Shown here: positions 40,761 through 49,524 of the stretch, in pieces
Layout of the letters: every line of letters begins with the position of its first letter
How positions within the stretch are numbered: position 1 is the first letter of the stretch
Assembly: GCF_040448305.1 (NCBI RefSeq)
Contig: NZ_CP148752.1
Coordinates: 2,046,001-2,110,000 of the forward strand
Origin: Pseudomonas fluorescens
GTDB lineage: Bacteria; Pseudomonadota; Gammaproteobacteria; Pseudomonadales; Pseudomonadaceae
Reading direction: 5' to 3'
DNA: 64,000 nt
Translations under genes and position numbers: made by a program
Notes under the pieces: model-generated
Databases searched by the model: none
Told to the model about the DNA's origin: nothing
Seen by the model: the letters and a program-made list of their open reading frames with translations, nothing else

Positions 40761-42737
40761 ATGAACGTGAATCTTAAAATAACGACCGCGACCCACCCGC
40801 TTGACCCGCTTTCGCTAGAGGAACTTGCTTTGGCGAGTGGCATCCTGAAGCGGGAAAAAAACCTTCACGATAAATGCCGCTTCCCTTATCTGCACCTCGC
40901 CGAACCGGATAAGCGTGAGGTGTTGGCCCATGTGCCAGGCCAGGCATTTTCTCGGCGTGCATTTGCCTTGGTGCTGGACAAATTGACGGGCAACACCTTC
41001 GAAGCGCTGGTGGATTTGAACAGCCAAACCCTGATCGATTGGCAAGCGGTCGACATTGAAACCCAGGGTCATGCACCGATCATGATTGAGGAGTTCGATC
41101 TGTGCGTGGAAGCCGTGCAAAACGATCCCGCCTGGCGCGCGGCGGTCAAGCGCCGGGGCCTCACCGATGCCGATATCGAAAACGTGCAGATCGATCCCTG
41201 GTCGTTTGGACATTTCGGCGATGACGAACGTTATCAGGGCAAGCGGCTGATGCGCGGCGTCGCGTTTTACCGTGACAAGCTGACCGACAACGGCTACGCC
41301 CACCCGATTGAAGGACTGGTTGCAATCATCGACCTGAACAAGGGCGAGGTCATCGAACTGTTGGACGACGGCCGTCTGACGCCGATCCCCAAGGCAACGA
41401 TCAACTACGATTCAGCGTCCCTGGGCCAGCCGCGCGACGGACTCAAATCGTTGCACATCACGCAGCCCGAGGGCGTGAGCTTCACCGTCGATGACTGGAA
41501 AGTGAACTGGCAGAACTGGGAGTTCCGCGTCGGTTTCACACCGCGCGAAGGTCTGGTTCTGCACCAGCTGGGTTACAAGGACGGTGACGTCGTGCGCCCG
41601 ATCCTCTATCGCGCCAGTGTCACCGACATGGGCGTTCCCTATTCGGACAACGAGCTCAATCATTACTGGAAATGCGCGTTCGACGGCGGTGAATACGGAC
41701 TCGGCCGTCTGGCCAACCAACTGGAGTTGGGCTGTGACTGCCTAGGGGCGATTCGTTATTTCGATGTGCCCTCGGTCAATGATCAGGGCGAACCTTTTGT
41801 CATGAAAAACGCCATCTGCATGCACGAGGAAGATTACGGCACGCTGTGGAAACACTATGAGTTTCGTACTGGCGTGTTCGAAATGCGTCGTTCCCGGCGC
41901 CTGGTGATCAGCTTCTTCTGCACCGTGGCCAACTACGACTATGGCTTTTTCTGGTACCTCTATCAGGACGGCACGATTCAACTCGAAGCCAAGCTAACCG
42001 GGATCATCCAGACCGCCGCGTTGGTCCCCGGTCAACGCCCAGCCAGTGGGGGCGGCATGGTCACGCCCGAGTTCTATGGCCCGACCCACCAGCATTTCTT
42101 CAGTGCGCGTTTGCACATGATGGTGGATGGCGAGCACAACTCGGTGACTGAAACCAATTTCCAGTCGCGCCCGCAAGGCGAGGGCAATACCTGGGGCAAC
42201 GTCTTCGACAGTGTGACCACCACGTTTACCCATGAGCTGGACGCAGCCCGTGAGGCCAACGGCCAGACCGGGCGCTTCTGGAAGATCATCAATCCGAACG
42301 TCAAGAACGCCGTCGGCAATCACCCCGGCTACAAACTGATGGCCGAGCACAATCCGGTCATGCTCGCCCAACCCGACAGTTCGTTTGGCCGACGCGCCGG
42401 GTTTGCCAGCAAGCACCTGTGGGTGACGCCTTACGCGCCCGGCGAGCGTTACGGCTCCGGCGATTACCCCAACCAGCATCGGGGTGACGGCCTCCCGCTG
42501 TACACGCAGAACAACCGCGAGATCCAGAACCAGGACCTGGTGGTGTGGCACACCTTTGGCCATACCCACATCTGCAAACCGGAGGATTTCCCGGTGATGC
42601 CGGTGGAATACGTCGGGTTCAAGCTCAAGCCCAATAACTTCTTCAACGGCAACCCGGCCATGGACTTGCCGGCGAGCAGGGACCACGCCAGTGTCCAGGA
42701 CGGTCAGCCGGCCAGTTGCTGCAAACACAACGCCTGA
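40761..42737 (+). CDS. Copper/TPQ primary-amine oxidase
   Basis: The enzyme oxidises primary amines to aldehydes with release of ammonia and hydrogen peroxide. The topaquinone site is in FCTVANYDYGFFWYLYQDGT (the Tyr of NYD becomes TPQ). Copper-binding histidines are seen in GPTHQHFFSARLHMMVDG and HTFGHTHICKPEDFPVMPVE. At 658 residues from the ATG at 40761 it matches cytoplasmic actinobacterial-type amine oxidases with no signal peptide. A longer frame to 40716 lacks support. It follows an APC permease and may act on imported amines such as tyramine, phenethylamine or histamine; which one is not determined. Confidence 0.93.
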   Translation: MNVNLKITTATHPLDPLSLEELALASGILKREKNLHDKCRFPYLHLAEPDKREVLAHVPGQAFSRRAFALVLDKLTGNTFEALVDLNSQTLIDWQAVDIETQGHAPIMIEEFDLCVEAVQNDPAWRAAVKRRGLTDADIENVQIDPWSFGHFGDDERYQGKRLMRGVAFYRDKLTDNGYAHPIEGLVAIIDLNKGEVIELLDDGRLTPIPKATINYDSASLGQPRDGLKSLHITQPEGVSFTVDDWKVNWQNWEFRVGFTPREGLVLHQLGYKDGDVVRPILYRASVTDMGVPYSDNELNHYWKCAFDGGEYGLGRLANQLELGCDCLGAIRYFDVPSVNDQGEPFVMKNAICMHEEDYGTLWKHYEFRTGVFEMRRSRRLVISFFCTVANYDYGFFWYLYQDGTIQLEAKLTGIIQTAALVPGQRPASGGGMVTPEFYGPTHQHFFSARLHMMVDGEHNSVTETNFQSRPQGEGNTWGNVFDSVTTTFTHELDAAREANGQTGRFWKIINPNVKNAVGNHPGYKLMAEHNPVMLAQPDSSFGRRAGFASKHLWVTPYAPGERYGSGDYPNQHRGDGLPLYTQNNREIQNQDLVVWHTFGHTHICKPEDFPVMPVEYVGFKLKPNNFFNGNPAMDLPASRDHASVQDGQPASCCKHNA

Positions 42738-42793
42738 TCAGGTCTCAATCGATGAATGCCCAAGCGCTCTGCGCTTGGGTCGAGGGTGTTGTC

Positions 42794-43564
42794 ATGTCTG
42801 GATTTTCGAGTTGGGCCTGGCTGGAGTTATTGGCAATTGCCGTATTTGTTTGCTGGGTGAGCGGCGGGCCTAAGGGCTGGAGGCGTCAACCGCTGTTGCT
42901 GGGCGGTGCTGCGCTGGTGTTTTTGCTGGGCATGCAGCCGGCGCTGGACGCCGCTGCGCGCCACAGTGTCTGGCTGCACTGCCTGCAAAGCGCCTTGATT
43001 CATCACCTGGCACCGATCCTTTTACTGTTTGCCGTCGCCCGGGAGCCGGCCACCGAAGCAGGTTTCAGGAGGGAAGGGAGGGCGGTGCGCATTTGGGGGG
43101 TGATCGCGTTCGGTGCAATGAGCGGCGTATGGATGCTGCCTCAACTGCATCAGCGATTGATGGACGATGCCACGCTGTATGCGCTGATGAAATGGGCCAT
43201 GGCCGTGAGCGGGTTGTGGTTATGCCGGGTGATGGGGGGTTATTGCCAGCGCGCTGATGTTCCTTTGCGCAAGCAGTGGAGCTTCAGCCTGGCGGTGGCG
43301 GTGGCGCTGCCGCAGGTGCTGGTCGGTGTAATGCTGCTGCTCAGTCCTCCCTTGTACCCCATGCACGGTCACTCGATGACGCACATGCACGGTGCCGGGA
43401 CTATGAGTGCTCAACTGGACCAGATTTTGGGTGGCGCACTGATGTGCCTGTCGGCGTTGCTTCTGCTGTGGGCCGATCGTGTTATGCATCGCAAACCTCC
43501 GCCGACTATCAACGCCGATGGGCCGAGGGTGAATGCCCAAACAGGCGTTTGTACTCCTGGCTGA
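42794..43564 (+). CDS. CtaG-like (caa3-type) cytochrome oxidase assembly membrane protein
   Basis: The protein has about seven membrane segments, early histidines (CLQSALIHHLAPILLLF) and a His/Met-rich loop (PMHGHSMTHMHGAG) that could bind copper. This fits the caa3_CtaG family of copper insertion or assembly factors. I take the ATG at 42794 (GAGGG 7 nt upstream), giving 256 residues; an ATG at 42752 is also possible. Position directly after the copper amine oxidase suggests copper delivery to that enzyme (inference). Confidence 0.7.
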   Translation: MSGFSSWAWLELLAIAVFVCWVSGGPKGWRRQPLLLGGAALVFLLGMQPALDAAARHSVWLHCLQSALIHHLAPILLLFAVAREPATEAGFRREGRAVRIWGVIAFGAMSGVWMLPQLHQRLMDDATLYALMKWAMAVSGLWLCRVMGGYCQRADVPLRKQWSFSLAVAVALPQVLVGVMLLLSPPLYPMHGHSMTHMHGAGTMSAQLDQILGGALMCLSALLLLWADRVMHRKPPPTINADGPRVNAQTGVCTPG

Positions 43565-44430
43565 AATAGCTTTGATGGGTGAACCCCCAGCGGTACGCCA
43601 CATCGGCGACGCTGGGGGCCGGGTGTTCGGTAAGGCTTCGCTGGGCAGCGTTTAAACGAATGGCGCGTAAATATGTGAGTGGCGAGTTGCCGACGATTTT
43701 TTCGAAGCTGTAATGCAGCGTGCGGCGGGGGATCTTCAGCTCCCGGCACAAGTCCAGGATCGACAGCGACTCCCCGGCAGGGCTCAGCAGCACGCGCTCA
43801 TGGCAGTAATTGACGATGTGCTGGTGGCTTCCCACCCAGCCCCTGTAATCGCACTGGGCTTTGCGGCTCAAGCAAGTCGAGCAGCGTAGTGAGTACGTAG
43901 TTCTGAAGGGCCTGATCACTGAGTTCATCAAGGGTTTCGAGCTGATCAAGTAGGCCCGTCATGGCGACCTGCGCACCTTGCAACCGCCCGACGGGCACCT
44001 TCATCCCGTACCCCCTGGGTCGGCGGTAGAACAGTTCGACGTCCTCGGCGACCAACAGTTGTTCAAGTACCTGGCAATCCAGGGATACCACGATGTAGTC
44101 AGTGTCCGGCGGTGTGACAAAGAAGAAGTCGTCGTCATAGGGCAGGAAGTTCAGCCCGTCGGCAAGGATGCTTCGATTCGGCACAACGTCGGGCTTACAC
44201 GGCAGGTTCACCGGCAGTAGCAGGTTTATGCACTGGGCAGGCGTGTGAGTGTGCTGCGCGACACCGCTGCTCAGGGTTTCACGGAACAATCGGACGCCGT
44301 TCAGTTGCACGTCCTGTAGGTAACCGTGGAAAGCACCGGGTGTCAGTTTGTCGTAGTGCTGCGACCAGTGCGGCAGTGACGCGGCGTGTTCGATGATTTC
44401 GTCGAAGTGTTGAGCCTGCCTGTGCATCAT
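43509..44430 (-). pseudogene. AraC-family regulator broken by a frameshift
   Basis: Frame 1 (44430-43798) encodes the sensing part (FHGYLQDVQLNGVRLFRETL, FLPYDDDFFFVTPPDTDYIV). Frame 2, ending at 43509, encodes the helix-turn-helix part (SILDLCRELKIPRRTLHYSF, NSPLTYLRAIRLNAAQRSLT, VADVAYRWGFTHQSYFSQEY). The two overlap, and the reading switches at about 43845-43870, where DLLEPQSPVRLQG should join GWVGSHQHIVNYCHERV. It belongs to the same EutR-like group as the gene at 37042. A sequencing error cannot be excluded. Its convergent end overlaps the CtaG-like gene by 56 bp. Confidence 0.75.
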
Positions 44431-44462
44431 GCGGCACCGTTATGTCGTCTATCGCTTGTTTG

Positions 44463-45068
44463 TTACTGATTCACCGGGTGGCTGGTCAGCAGCAACCCGG
44501 AAGCCAGTGCCCGGAAACTCTCGACGGCTTTTTCAGAGGCCGTATGGGGATCCTCAGCATGCGCAATCCACAAGGACGCACCGAGCAGGGCACCCATGAT
44601 CAGGCGCGCCGTCGCTTCGGTGTCGACCACGCGGATCGTCCCTTCATCAATCAGCTTTTGAATGCTGCGTTGAGTGCTACGGATGCAAGCGTTCTGGCTC
44701 GGCCATTGCGACGGGTCGCCCAGCACCGCTGGCCCGTCGAGGAACACGATGCGCTGGATTTCCGGCTCCAGGGACATCTTGATGTAAGCGATGGATTCAT
44801 CGATGAAGCCGTCCCAAGTTGTGCTCGCCTCTTCGATAATCACCGATAGACGCTCCATCATTTCCCCATCGATCTGGGCGATGACGGCCTGTAGCAAACC
44901 CTTTTTGTCGCCAAAGTGATGGTACAGCGCACCCCGGGTCAGACCCGCTTGAGCGGTGAAATCGTCCATCGAACTTTCCGCATATCCCTTCGCAGCAAAT
45001 GCGTCTCGCGCAGCCTTGGTCAGTTTGCCGCGAGTCTCCGCAATCATGTCCGCACGCTTCTGCGCCAT
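44463..45068 (-). CDS. TetR-family transcriptional regulator
   Basis: The 201-residue repressor has an N-terminal helix-turn-helix (KLTKAARDAFAAKGYAESSM, AQAGLTRGALYHHFGDKKGL) and a ligand-binding C-terminal part. It is divergent from the kinase-fold/gcvPA/gcvPB operon. Three 17-bp palindromes fill the shared promoter region, and four more occur at 52.1-52.35 kb. Autoregulation and control of the neighbouring operons are therefore likely (inference). The ligand may be an acyl-CoA or another pathway intermediate, but sequence does not tell. Confidence 0.9.
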   Translation of the reverse strand: MAQKRADMIAETRGKLTKAARDAFAAKGYAESSMDDFTAQAGLTRGALYHHFGDKKGLLQAVIAQIDGEMMERLSVIIEEASTTWDGFIDESIAYIKMSLEPEIQRIVFLDGPAVLGDPSQWPSQNACIRSTQRSIQKLIDEGTIRVVDTEATARLIMGALLGASLWIAHAEDPHTASEKAVESFRALASGLLLTSHPVNQ

Positions 45069-45094
45069 CGGTCGTGTTCCCTATAAAGAATTTA

Positions 45095-45164
45095 ACATTC
45101 GTAGCGTATGTAAGTTGACATACTTCGCGTATGTCGTATTGTGTCTTACATACGCGGCGTATGC
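45095..45164. promoter_or_regulatory. Three TetR operator-like palindromes
   Basis: Sites at 45095-45111 (ACATTCGTAGCGTATGT), 45118-45134 (ACATACTTCGCGTATGT) and 45148-45164 (ACATACGCGGCGTATGC) share the pattern ACATACG-N3-CGTATGT. They lie in the divergent promoter between the TetR gene and the operon starting at 45229. Confidence 0.75.
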
Positions 45165-45228
45165 AATTAGCTTGAGCAGTGTGCTCTCAGGCTCTGGAGC
45201 CCCGCCATTTCGCACAGGATACCGAGCA

Positions 45229-46395
45229 ATGCGTGAACAGCGCGATTCCGATATTTCACTCCACCCCGTAGGTCAGGGGAAAACCCTGGGATTTATCGTC
45301 AACCCGGTCGCCGGGATGGGCGGGCGTGTGGGGTTAAAGGGCACCGACGGTGCCGAGGTTCTGCAGGAAGCAAGGCGCCGTGGTGCGCAACCCGTTTCAA
45401 GCGATCGGGCCTTGCTCGCGCTCAAGCGTCTGGCGGCTTCGACGACTCCATTTCGACTCATCACCGGCTCTGGAGAACTGGGCGAAGATGTAGCGCTCGC
45501 CGCCGGCCTCGATCCGATTGTCGTCTACACATCTTCACCGGGAGCGAGCCGGCCCGATGACACCCGAAATGCCGCGCTCGTCATGGCGTACGCCTCGGTC
45601 GATTTGCTTCTTTTCGCCGGGGGCGATGGCACGGCGCGGGATGTGCTGGAAATGGTCGGCGATCGCGTGCCCATCCTGGGTATCCCGACGGGCGTGAAAA
45701 TGTATTCTGCCGTGTTCGGTACCAATCCGCAGAACGCTGGAAATATTGCGGCACGCTTCGTTGCCGCCGAACCCTCGGTGCGCTTTCGCGAAGCCGAGGT
45801 CATGGACATCGATGAGGCTGCCATGCGCAGCGATCAGGTGTCGGCGCGGCTGTATGGCTACGCCCGTAGCCCGCACGAACGTCACCTGACGCAAAACGCC
45901 AAGGCTGGTTCCGTGGCCAACGAAAACATGGCGCTCGACGCCATGTCCCGACAGGTTGTCAGGGAGATGAAACCCGGCTGCCTGTACCTCTTGGGGCCGG
46001 GCACCACGACACGGCGCGTCATGACCGAACTCGGCCTGCCGTCGACGCTGCTTGGCGTAGATGCGGTCATGGACGGTGCGCTGGTTGGCGCTGATCTCAA
46101 TGAACACCAGTTGATCCGCCTGATGGAAGGGCACGAGACCCGCATCATCGTCGGCGTTCTGGGCGGTCACGGCAGCTTGTTCGGCCGTGGCAATCAGCAA
46201 ATCAGCGCCGAGGTCATCCGTCGGGCTGGGCGCGACCACATCATCGTGATCACCTCGATGGACAAGCTCCTTTCCCTCGATACCGGCTGCCTGCGCGTCG
46301 ACACCGGTGACGCCGAAGTCGACGCCATGCTCAGCGGCCATATACGCGTGCACACAGGACCTGACCGGTCCGTCTTCTTCAGGGTTCGATCCTGA
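45229..46395 (+). CDS. ATP-NAD kinase-fold protein, AcoX-like
   Basis: The 388-residue protein starts near TLGFIVNPVAGMGGRVGLKG, a nucleotide-binding opening. It has LLLFAGGDGTARDVLEMVGD, the GGDGT motif of NAD kinases and diacylglycerol kinases, then PILGIPTGVKMYSAVFGTNP. The length and C-terminal part (LYLLGPGTTTRRVM, LLGVDAVMDG, VGVLGGHGSLFGRGNQQISA) resemble AcoX of acetoin clusters, whose role is unknown. I start at the ATG at 45229 (AGGA 10 nt upstream), just after the operators; the longer frame would read through them. It is first in an operon with gcvPA and gcvPB. Confidence 0.8.
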   Translation: MREQRDSDISLHPVGQGKTLGFIVNPVAGMGGRVGLKGTDGAEVLQEARRRGAQPVSSDRALLALKRLAASTTPFRLITGSGELGEDVALAAGLDPIVVYTSSPGASRPDDTRNAALVMAYASVDLLLFAGGDGTARDVLEMVGDRVPILGIPTGVKMYSAVFGTNPQNAGNIAARFVAAEPSVRFREAEVMDIDEAAMRSDQVSARLYGYARSPHERHLTQNAKAGSVANENMALDAMSRQVVREMKPGCLYLLGPGTTTRRVMTELGLPSTLLGVDAVMDGALVGADLNEHQLIRLMEGHETRIIVGVLGGHGSLFGRGNQQISAEVIRRAGRDHIIVITSMDKLLSLDTGCLRVDTGDAEVDAMLSGHIRVHTGPDRSVFFRVRS

Positions 46396-46431
46396 TCAAT
46401 TGTTTCATCCGAAAAAAACGAGGATAACCCC

Positions 46432-47835
46432 ATGAGTAATCATGTCGCCCACCCCTACATGGCGAACTCTGTTCCTGCACTCAAACAGGAGATGCTCGAC
46501 TCGATTGGTGTCGACAGCATCGAGGAATTGTTCCAGCAAATTCCCAATGAACACCGCCTGCAACGTCCGATTGATTTGCCCCCGGCTCTCAACGAGAGCG
46601 AACTGCGTCGGCACCTGGTCAGCACGCTGTCGAAGAACAAGACTTGCGAGCAAAACCTCAACTTCCTGGGTGCCGGCTGTTGGCAGCACCACGTTCCGGC
46701 AGCGTGCGACGAGGTCGTGCGCCGCAACGAGTGGCTGACATCGGTTTTTGGCGAGCCGAGCTCCGACCACGGTCGCAATCAAGCCTGGTTCGAGTTCTGC
46801 AGCCAGCTCGGCGAGTTGCTGAACATGGACCTGGTCGGCCTGCCCGTGCGCAGTTGGGGCTGCGCTGCGGGCCACGCCATTCGCATGGCAACACGCATTA
46901 CCGGACGCAGCGAAGTGGCGGTAGTCCGCGCCATCGATCCGGAGCGACTTTCCATCATCCGCAATTATTGCGAACCCGTGGAAATGCCGGGCCATATCGT
47001 CGTGCGACTCGTCGACTTTGACCCGAAAACCGGCTTGCTCGATCTTGATCACCTGCGCGCCTCAATCGGCGCGAAAACCGCTGCTGTCTATTTCGAAACA
47101 CCGTCGTATTTCGGTGTGATCGAACAGCAAGGCGCGGAGATTGCCGCCATTGCTCATGCCGCGGGCGCCGAAGTCATCGTCGGCGTCGATCCGATCTCCC
47201 TCGGCGTGCTGGCCGCACCGATTGATTTCGGCGCCGACATCGTGGTGGGCACCACTCAACCGCTGGGTGTGCACATGAACTGTGGTGGCGGCGTCAGCGG
47301 CTTCATCGCGACCCGTGACGAAGAACTGTACGCCCACCAATACCCGACGCTGTTTATCAGCATCGCCGAAACCACCAACCCCGGCGAATACGGTTTTGGC
47401 CTGAGCCTGTTCGAACAATCGTCCTACGGCTTGCGTGACAAGGGCAATGATTGGACCGGTCACTCGGTTTACATGTGGGCCATCGCCAACGCCGTTTACA
47501 TGGCGATGATGGGGCCAAAAGGCTTCGAGGATGTGGGCAATCTCATCCTGCAACGTGCTCACTATGCGGCGAAGTTGCTGGGAGAAATTCCGGGCGTGGA
47601 AGTGACATTCCCTTCCGGTTTCTTCAAGGAATTCGTGGTGAATTTCGACGCCACTGGACTGAGCGTGAAGGACATCAACAAGCGGTTGCTCGCGCTCGGG
47701 ATCTTCGGCGGCAAAGACTTGACACAGGACTTTCCAGCGCTTGGGGCCAGCGCCCTGTACTGCGTCACCGAGGTTCACACACAAGCCGATGTTCAGCGTC
47801 TGACCGCTGCACTCAAAAAGGTAATCGCACAATGA
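46432..47835 (+). CDS. gcvPA: Glycine dehydrogenase (decarboxylating) subunit 1-like
   Basis: This 467-residue PLP-fold subunit matches the N-terminal half of the P-protein in its split form: YMANSVPALKQEMLDSIGVD, IEELFQQIP, FLGAGCWQHHVPAACDEVV and GGGVSGFIATRDEELYAHQY. In the glycine cleavage system it pairs with GcvPB and passes an aminomethyl group to lipoyl-GcvH. Pseudomonads normally carry a fused GcvP, and no GcvH, GcvT or GcvL is present here. The pair may therefore act on another amino acid or amine, or borrow GcvH. Coupled to gcvPB by an ATGA overlap. Confidence 0.85.
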   Translation: MSNHVAHPYMANSVPALKQEMLDSIGVDSIEELFQQIPNEHRLQRPIDLPPALNESELRRHLVSTLSKNKTCEQNLNFLGAGCWQHHVPAACDEVVRRNEWLTSVFGEPSSDHGRNQAWFEFCSQLGELLNMDLVGLPVRSWGCAAGHAIRMATRITGRSEVAVVRAIDPERLSIIRNYCEPVEMPGHIVVRLVDFDPKTGLLDLDHLRASIGAKTAAVYFETPSYFGVIEQQGAEIAAIAHAAGAEVIVGVDPISLGVLAAPIDFGADIVVGTTQPLGVHMNCGGGVSGFIATRDEELYAHQYPTLFISIAETTNPGEYGFGLSLFEQSSYGLRDKGNDWTGHSVYMWAIANAVYMAMMGPKGFEDVGNLILQRAHYAAKLLGEIPGVEVTFPSGFFKEFVVNFDATGLSVKDINKRLLALGIFGGKDLTQDFPALGASALYCVTEVHTQADVQRLTAALKKVIAQ

Positions 47836-49388
47836 TCACAACACTGAAGGAATACCATGCTCCCGTCTGGAGCGAACCCGTCATTCTGCAGATGGGCTAT
47901 CCCGGCCGTCGCGGTGTGATCTTTTCCGATGTTGAGGCTGACGTGCAAGCGGCTGTCGGCAGCGCAGACGGTTTGATTCCCGCGAACATGCGGCGCTCAA
48001 GCAAACCGGCGTTGCCTGAAATGTCCGAGCCCGAGGTGTTGTATCACTACTTGCGTCTGTCGCAGCAGACCCTGGGCATGATGAACATCAGCCTGTTCGG
48101 CACGTGCACCATGAAGTACAACGCGCAGATCAACGAGGCGATGGCCTGGCGCCCGGAAATCACTCACGTTCATCCGTATCAGGACGAGGACACCTTGCAA
48201 GGCGCGCTGCAAGTGGTGCATGGCATGGACACGATCTTGCGCGAGCTGTCCGGGATGGATCAGTTCATCTTCCAGGCAGGCGGCGGTGCTGACGCTGCGT
48301 ACACCAGTTGCGCCGTGACCCGTGCCTACCACGCTTCCCGTGGCGAACTGGAGCAGCGTGACGAAATCATCACCACGATCCAGACTCACCCCAGCAGTGC
48401 CGCGACTGCCGCTGCCGCCGGGTTCAAGGTCATCACCCTGATGATCGAGGAGAACGGTTACCCGTCGCTCGAATCCCTCAAGGCCGCCGTGTCCAACCGC
48501 ACGGCAGCGCTGATGGTGAACAACCCCGACGACATGGGCGTGTACAACCCGGAAATTCGCGAGTGGGTGCGCGTGGTGCATGAAGCGGGCGGTCTGTGCT
48601 TCTACGACCACGCCAACTTCAACGGCGCGATGACCAAGATTCGTGCGCGAGAGCTCGGTTTCGATGCGTGCATGTTCATGCTGCACAAGACATTCGGCGC
48701 ACCGAAAAGTGGAGTAGGGGGCCCGGCAGTGGGCGCCTATGGTTGTTCGGCAGAACTTGCACCGTTCCTGCCGGCGCCGGTGGTGGCCTTTGACGGTGAA
48801 CGCTACAGCCTTGATTACGATCGTCCGCAGAGTTCCGGCAAGATCCGCGAGTTCTGGGGTAACGTTCCGGTCATCCTTAAGGCCTACGCCTGGTCCCGTT
48901 CCATGGGCGCAAAGGGGATGGCAGAGGCGTCAGATATTTCGGTCCTGGCCAACAACTACATGGAAAAAGGCCTGCTGGCGATCCGTGGCGTGACCCGCTC
49001 ACATCCTGAGGCCACAAGCCCGCGGATGGAGATGACCCGCTACAGTCTTGAGCAGCTCAAGGAAGACACCGGGGTCGACGTCCACGACGTGCAGAATCGC
49101 ATGAGCGATTTCGGTATTGACCCGATGTGGAGCAGCCATCACCCATGGCTGGTGCCAGAACCGTTTACCCCCGAGCCGGGCGAGATGTATGGCAAGGAGG
49201 CGCTGGACACCTGGATTGCGGTGCTTGCACACATATCCGACGAGGCCTACTCGAACCCGGAGATCGTCAAGACTTCGCCGCACAACCAGGCGATCCACCG
49301 GTTGAAGAGCGCACCGCTGGAAGACCCGGCACACTGGGCCATGACCTGGCGAGCGCACTTGCGCAAAACCAAGCAACAGACTGCTTAA
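47832..49388 (+). CDS. gcvPB: Glycine dehydrogenase (decarboxylating) subunit 2-like
   Basis: The 518-residue subunit holds the PLP lysine in CMFMLHKTFGAPKSGVGGPA. Other family blocks are MNISLFGTCTMKYNAQINEA, FQAGGGADAAYTSCAV, PDDMGVYNPEIREWV, CFYDHANFNGAM and DFGIDPMWSSHHPWLVPEPF. The ATG at 47832 overlaps the gcvPA stop; the longer frame from 47451 is only a shadow. With GcvPA it should form the heterotetrameric decarboxylase. Its place between a kinase-fold protein and an acyl-CoA ligase under TetR control is unlike a housekeeping glycine cleavage operon. Confidence 0.85.
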   Translation: MITTLKEYHAPVWSEPVILQMGYPGRRGVIFSDVEADVQAAVGSADGLIPANMRRSSKPALPEMSEPEVLYHYLRLSQQTLGMMNISLFGTCTMKYNAQINEAMAWRPEITHVHPYQDEDTLQGALQVVHGMDTILRELSGMDQFIFQAGGGADAAYTSCAVTRAYHASRGELEQRDEIITTIQTHPSSAATAAAAGFKVITLMIEENGYPSLESLKAAVSNRTAALMVNNPDDMGVYNPEIREWVRVVHEAGGLCFYDHANFNGAMTKIRARELGFDACMFMLHKTFGAPKSGVGGPAVGAYGCSAELAPFLPAPVVAFDGERYSLDYDRPQSSGKIREFWGNVPVILKAYAWSRSMGAKGMAEASDISVLANNYMEKGLLAIRGVTRSHPEATSPRMEMTRYSLEQLKEDTGVDVHDVQNRMSDFGIDPMWSSHHPWLVPEPFTPEPGEMYGKEALDTWIAVLAHISDEAYSNPEIVKTSPHNQAIHRLKSAPLEDPAHWAMTWRAHLRKTKQQTA

Positions 49389-49524
49389 ACCAAGCGTTTC
49401 CAACGTTGCAGCGGCCCCACTGATCAGGCGGGGCCGTTTTGAAACCTGATCAGAGCTAACAATAAGCCATTGGAGTTTTCCAGCACAGCAAAACAGGCTG
49501 GTGATCTCCCCACAGGAAAACCTC

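Noticed and set aside
44956..45228. N-terminal extension of the ATP-NAD kinase-fold protein
   Set aside because: It would read through the TetR operators and overlap the divergent TetR gene; the ATG at 45229 has a ribosome site.
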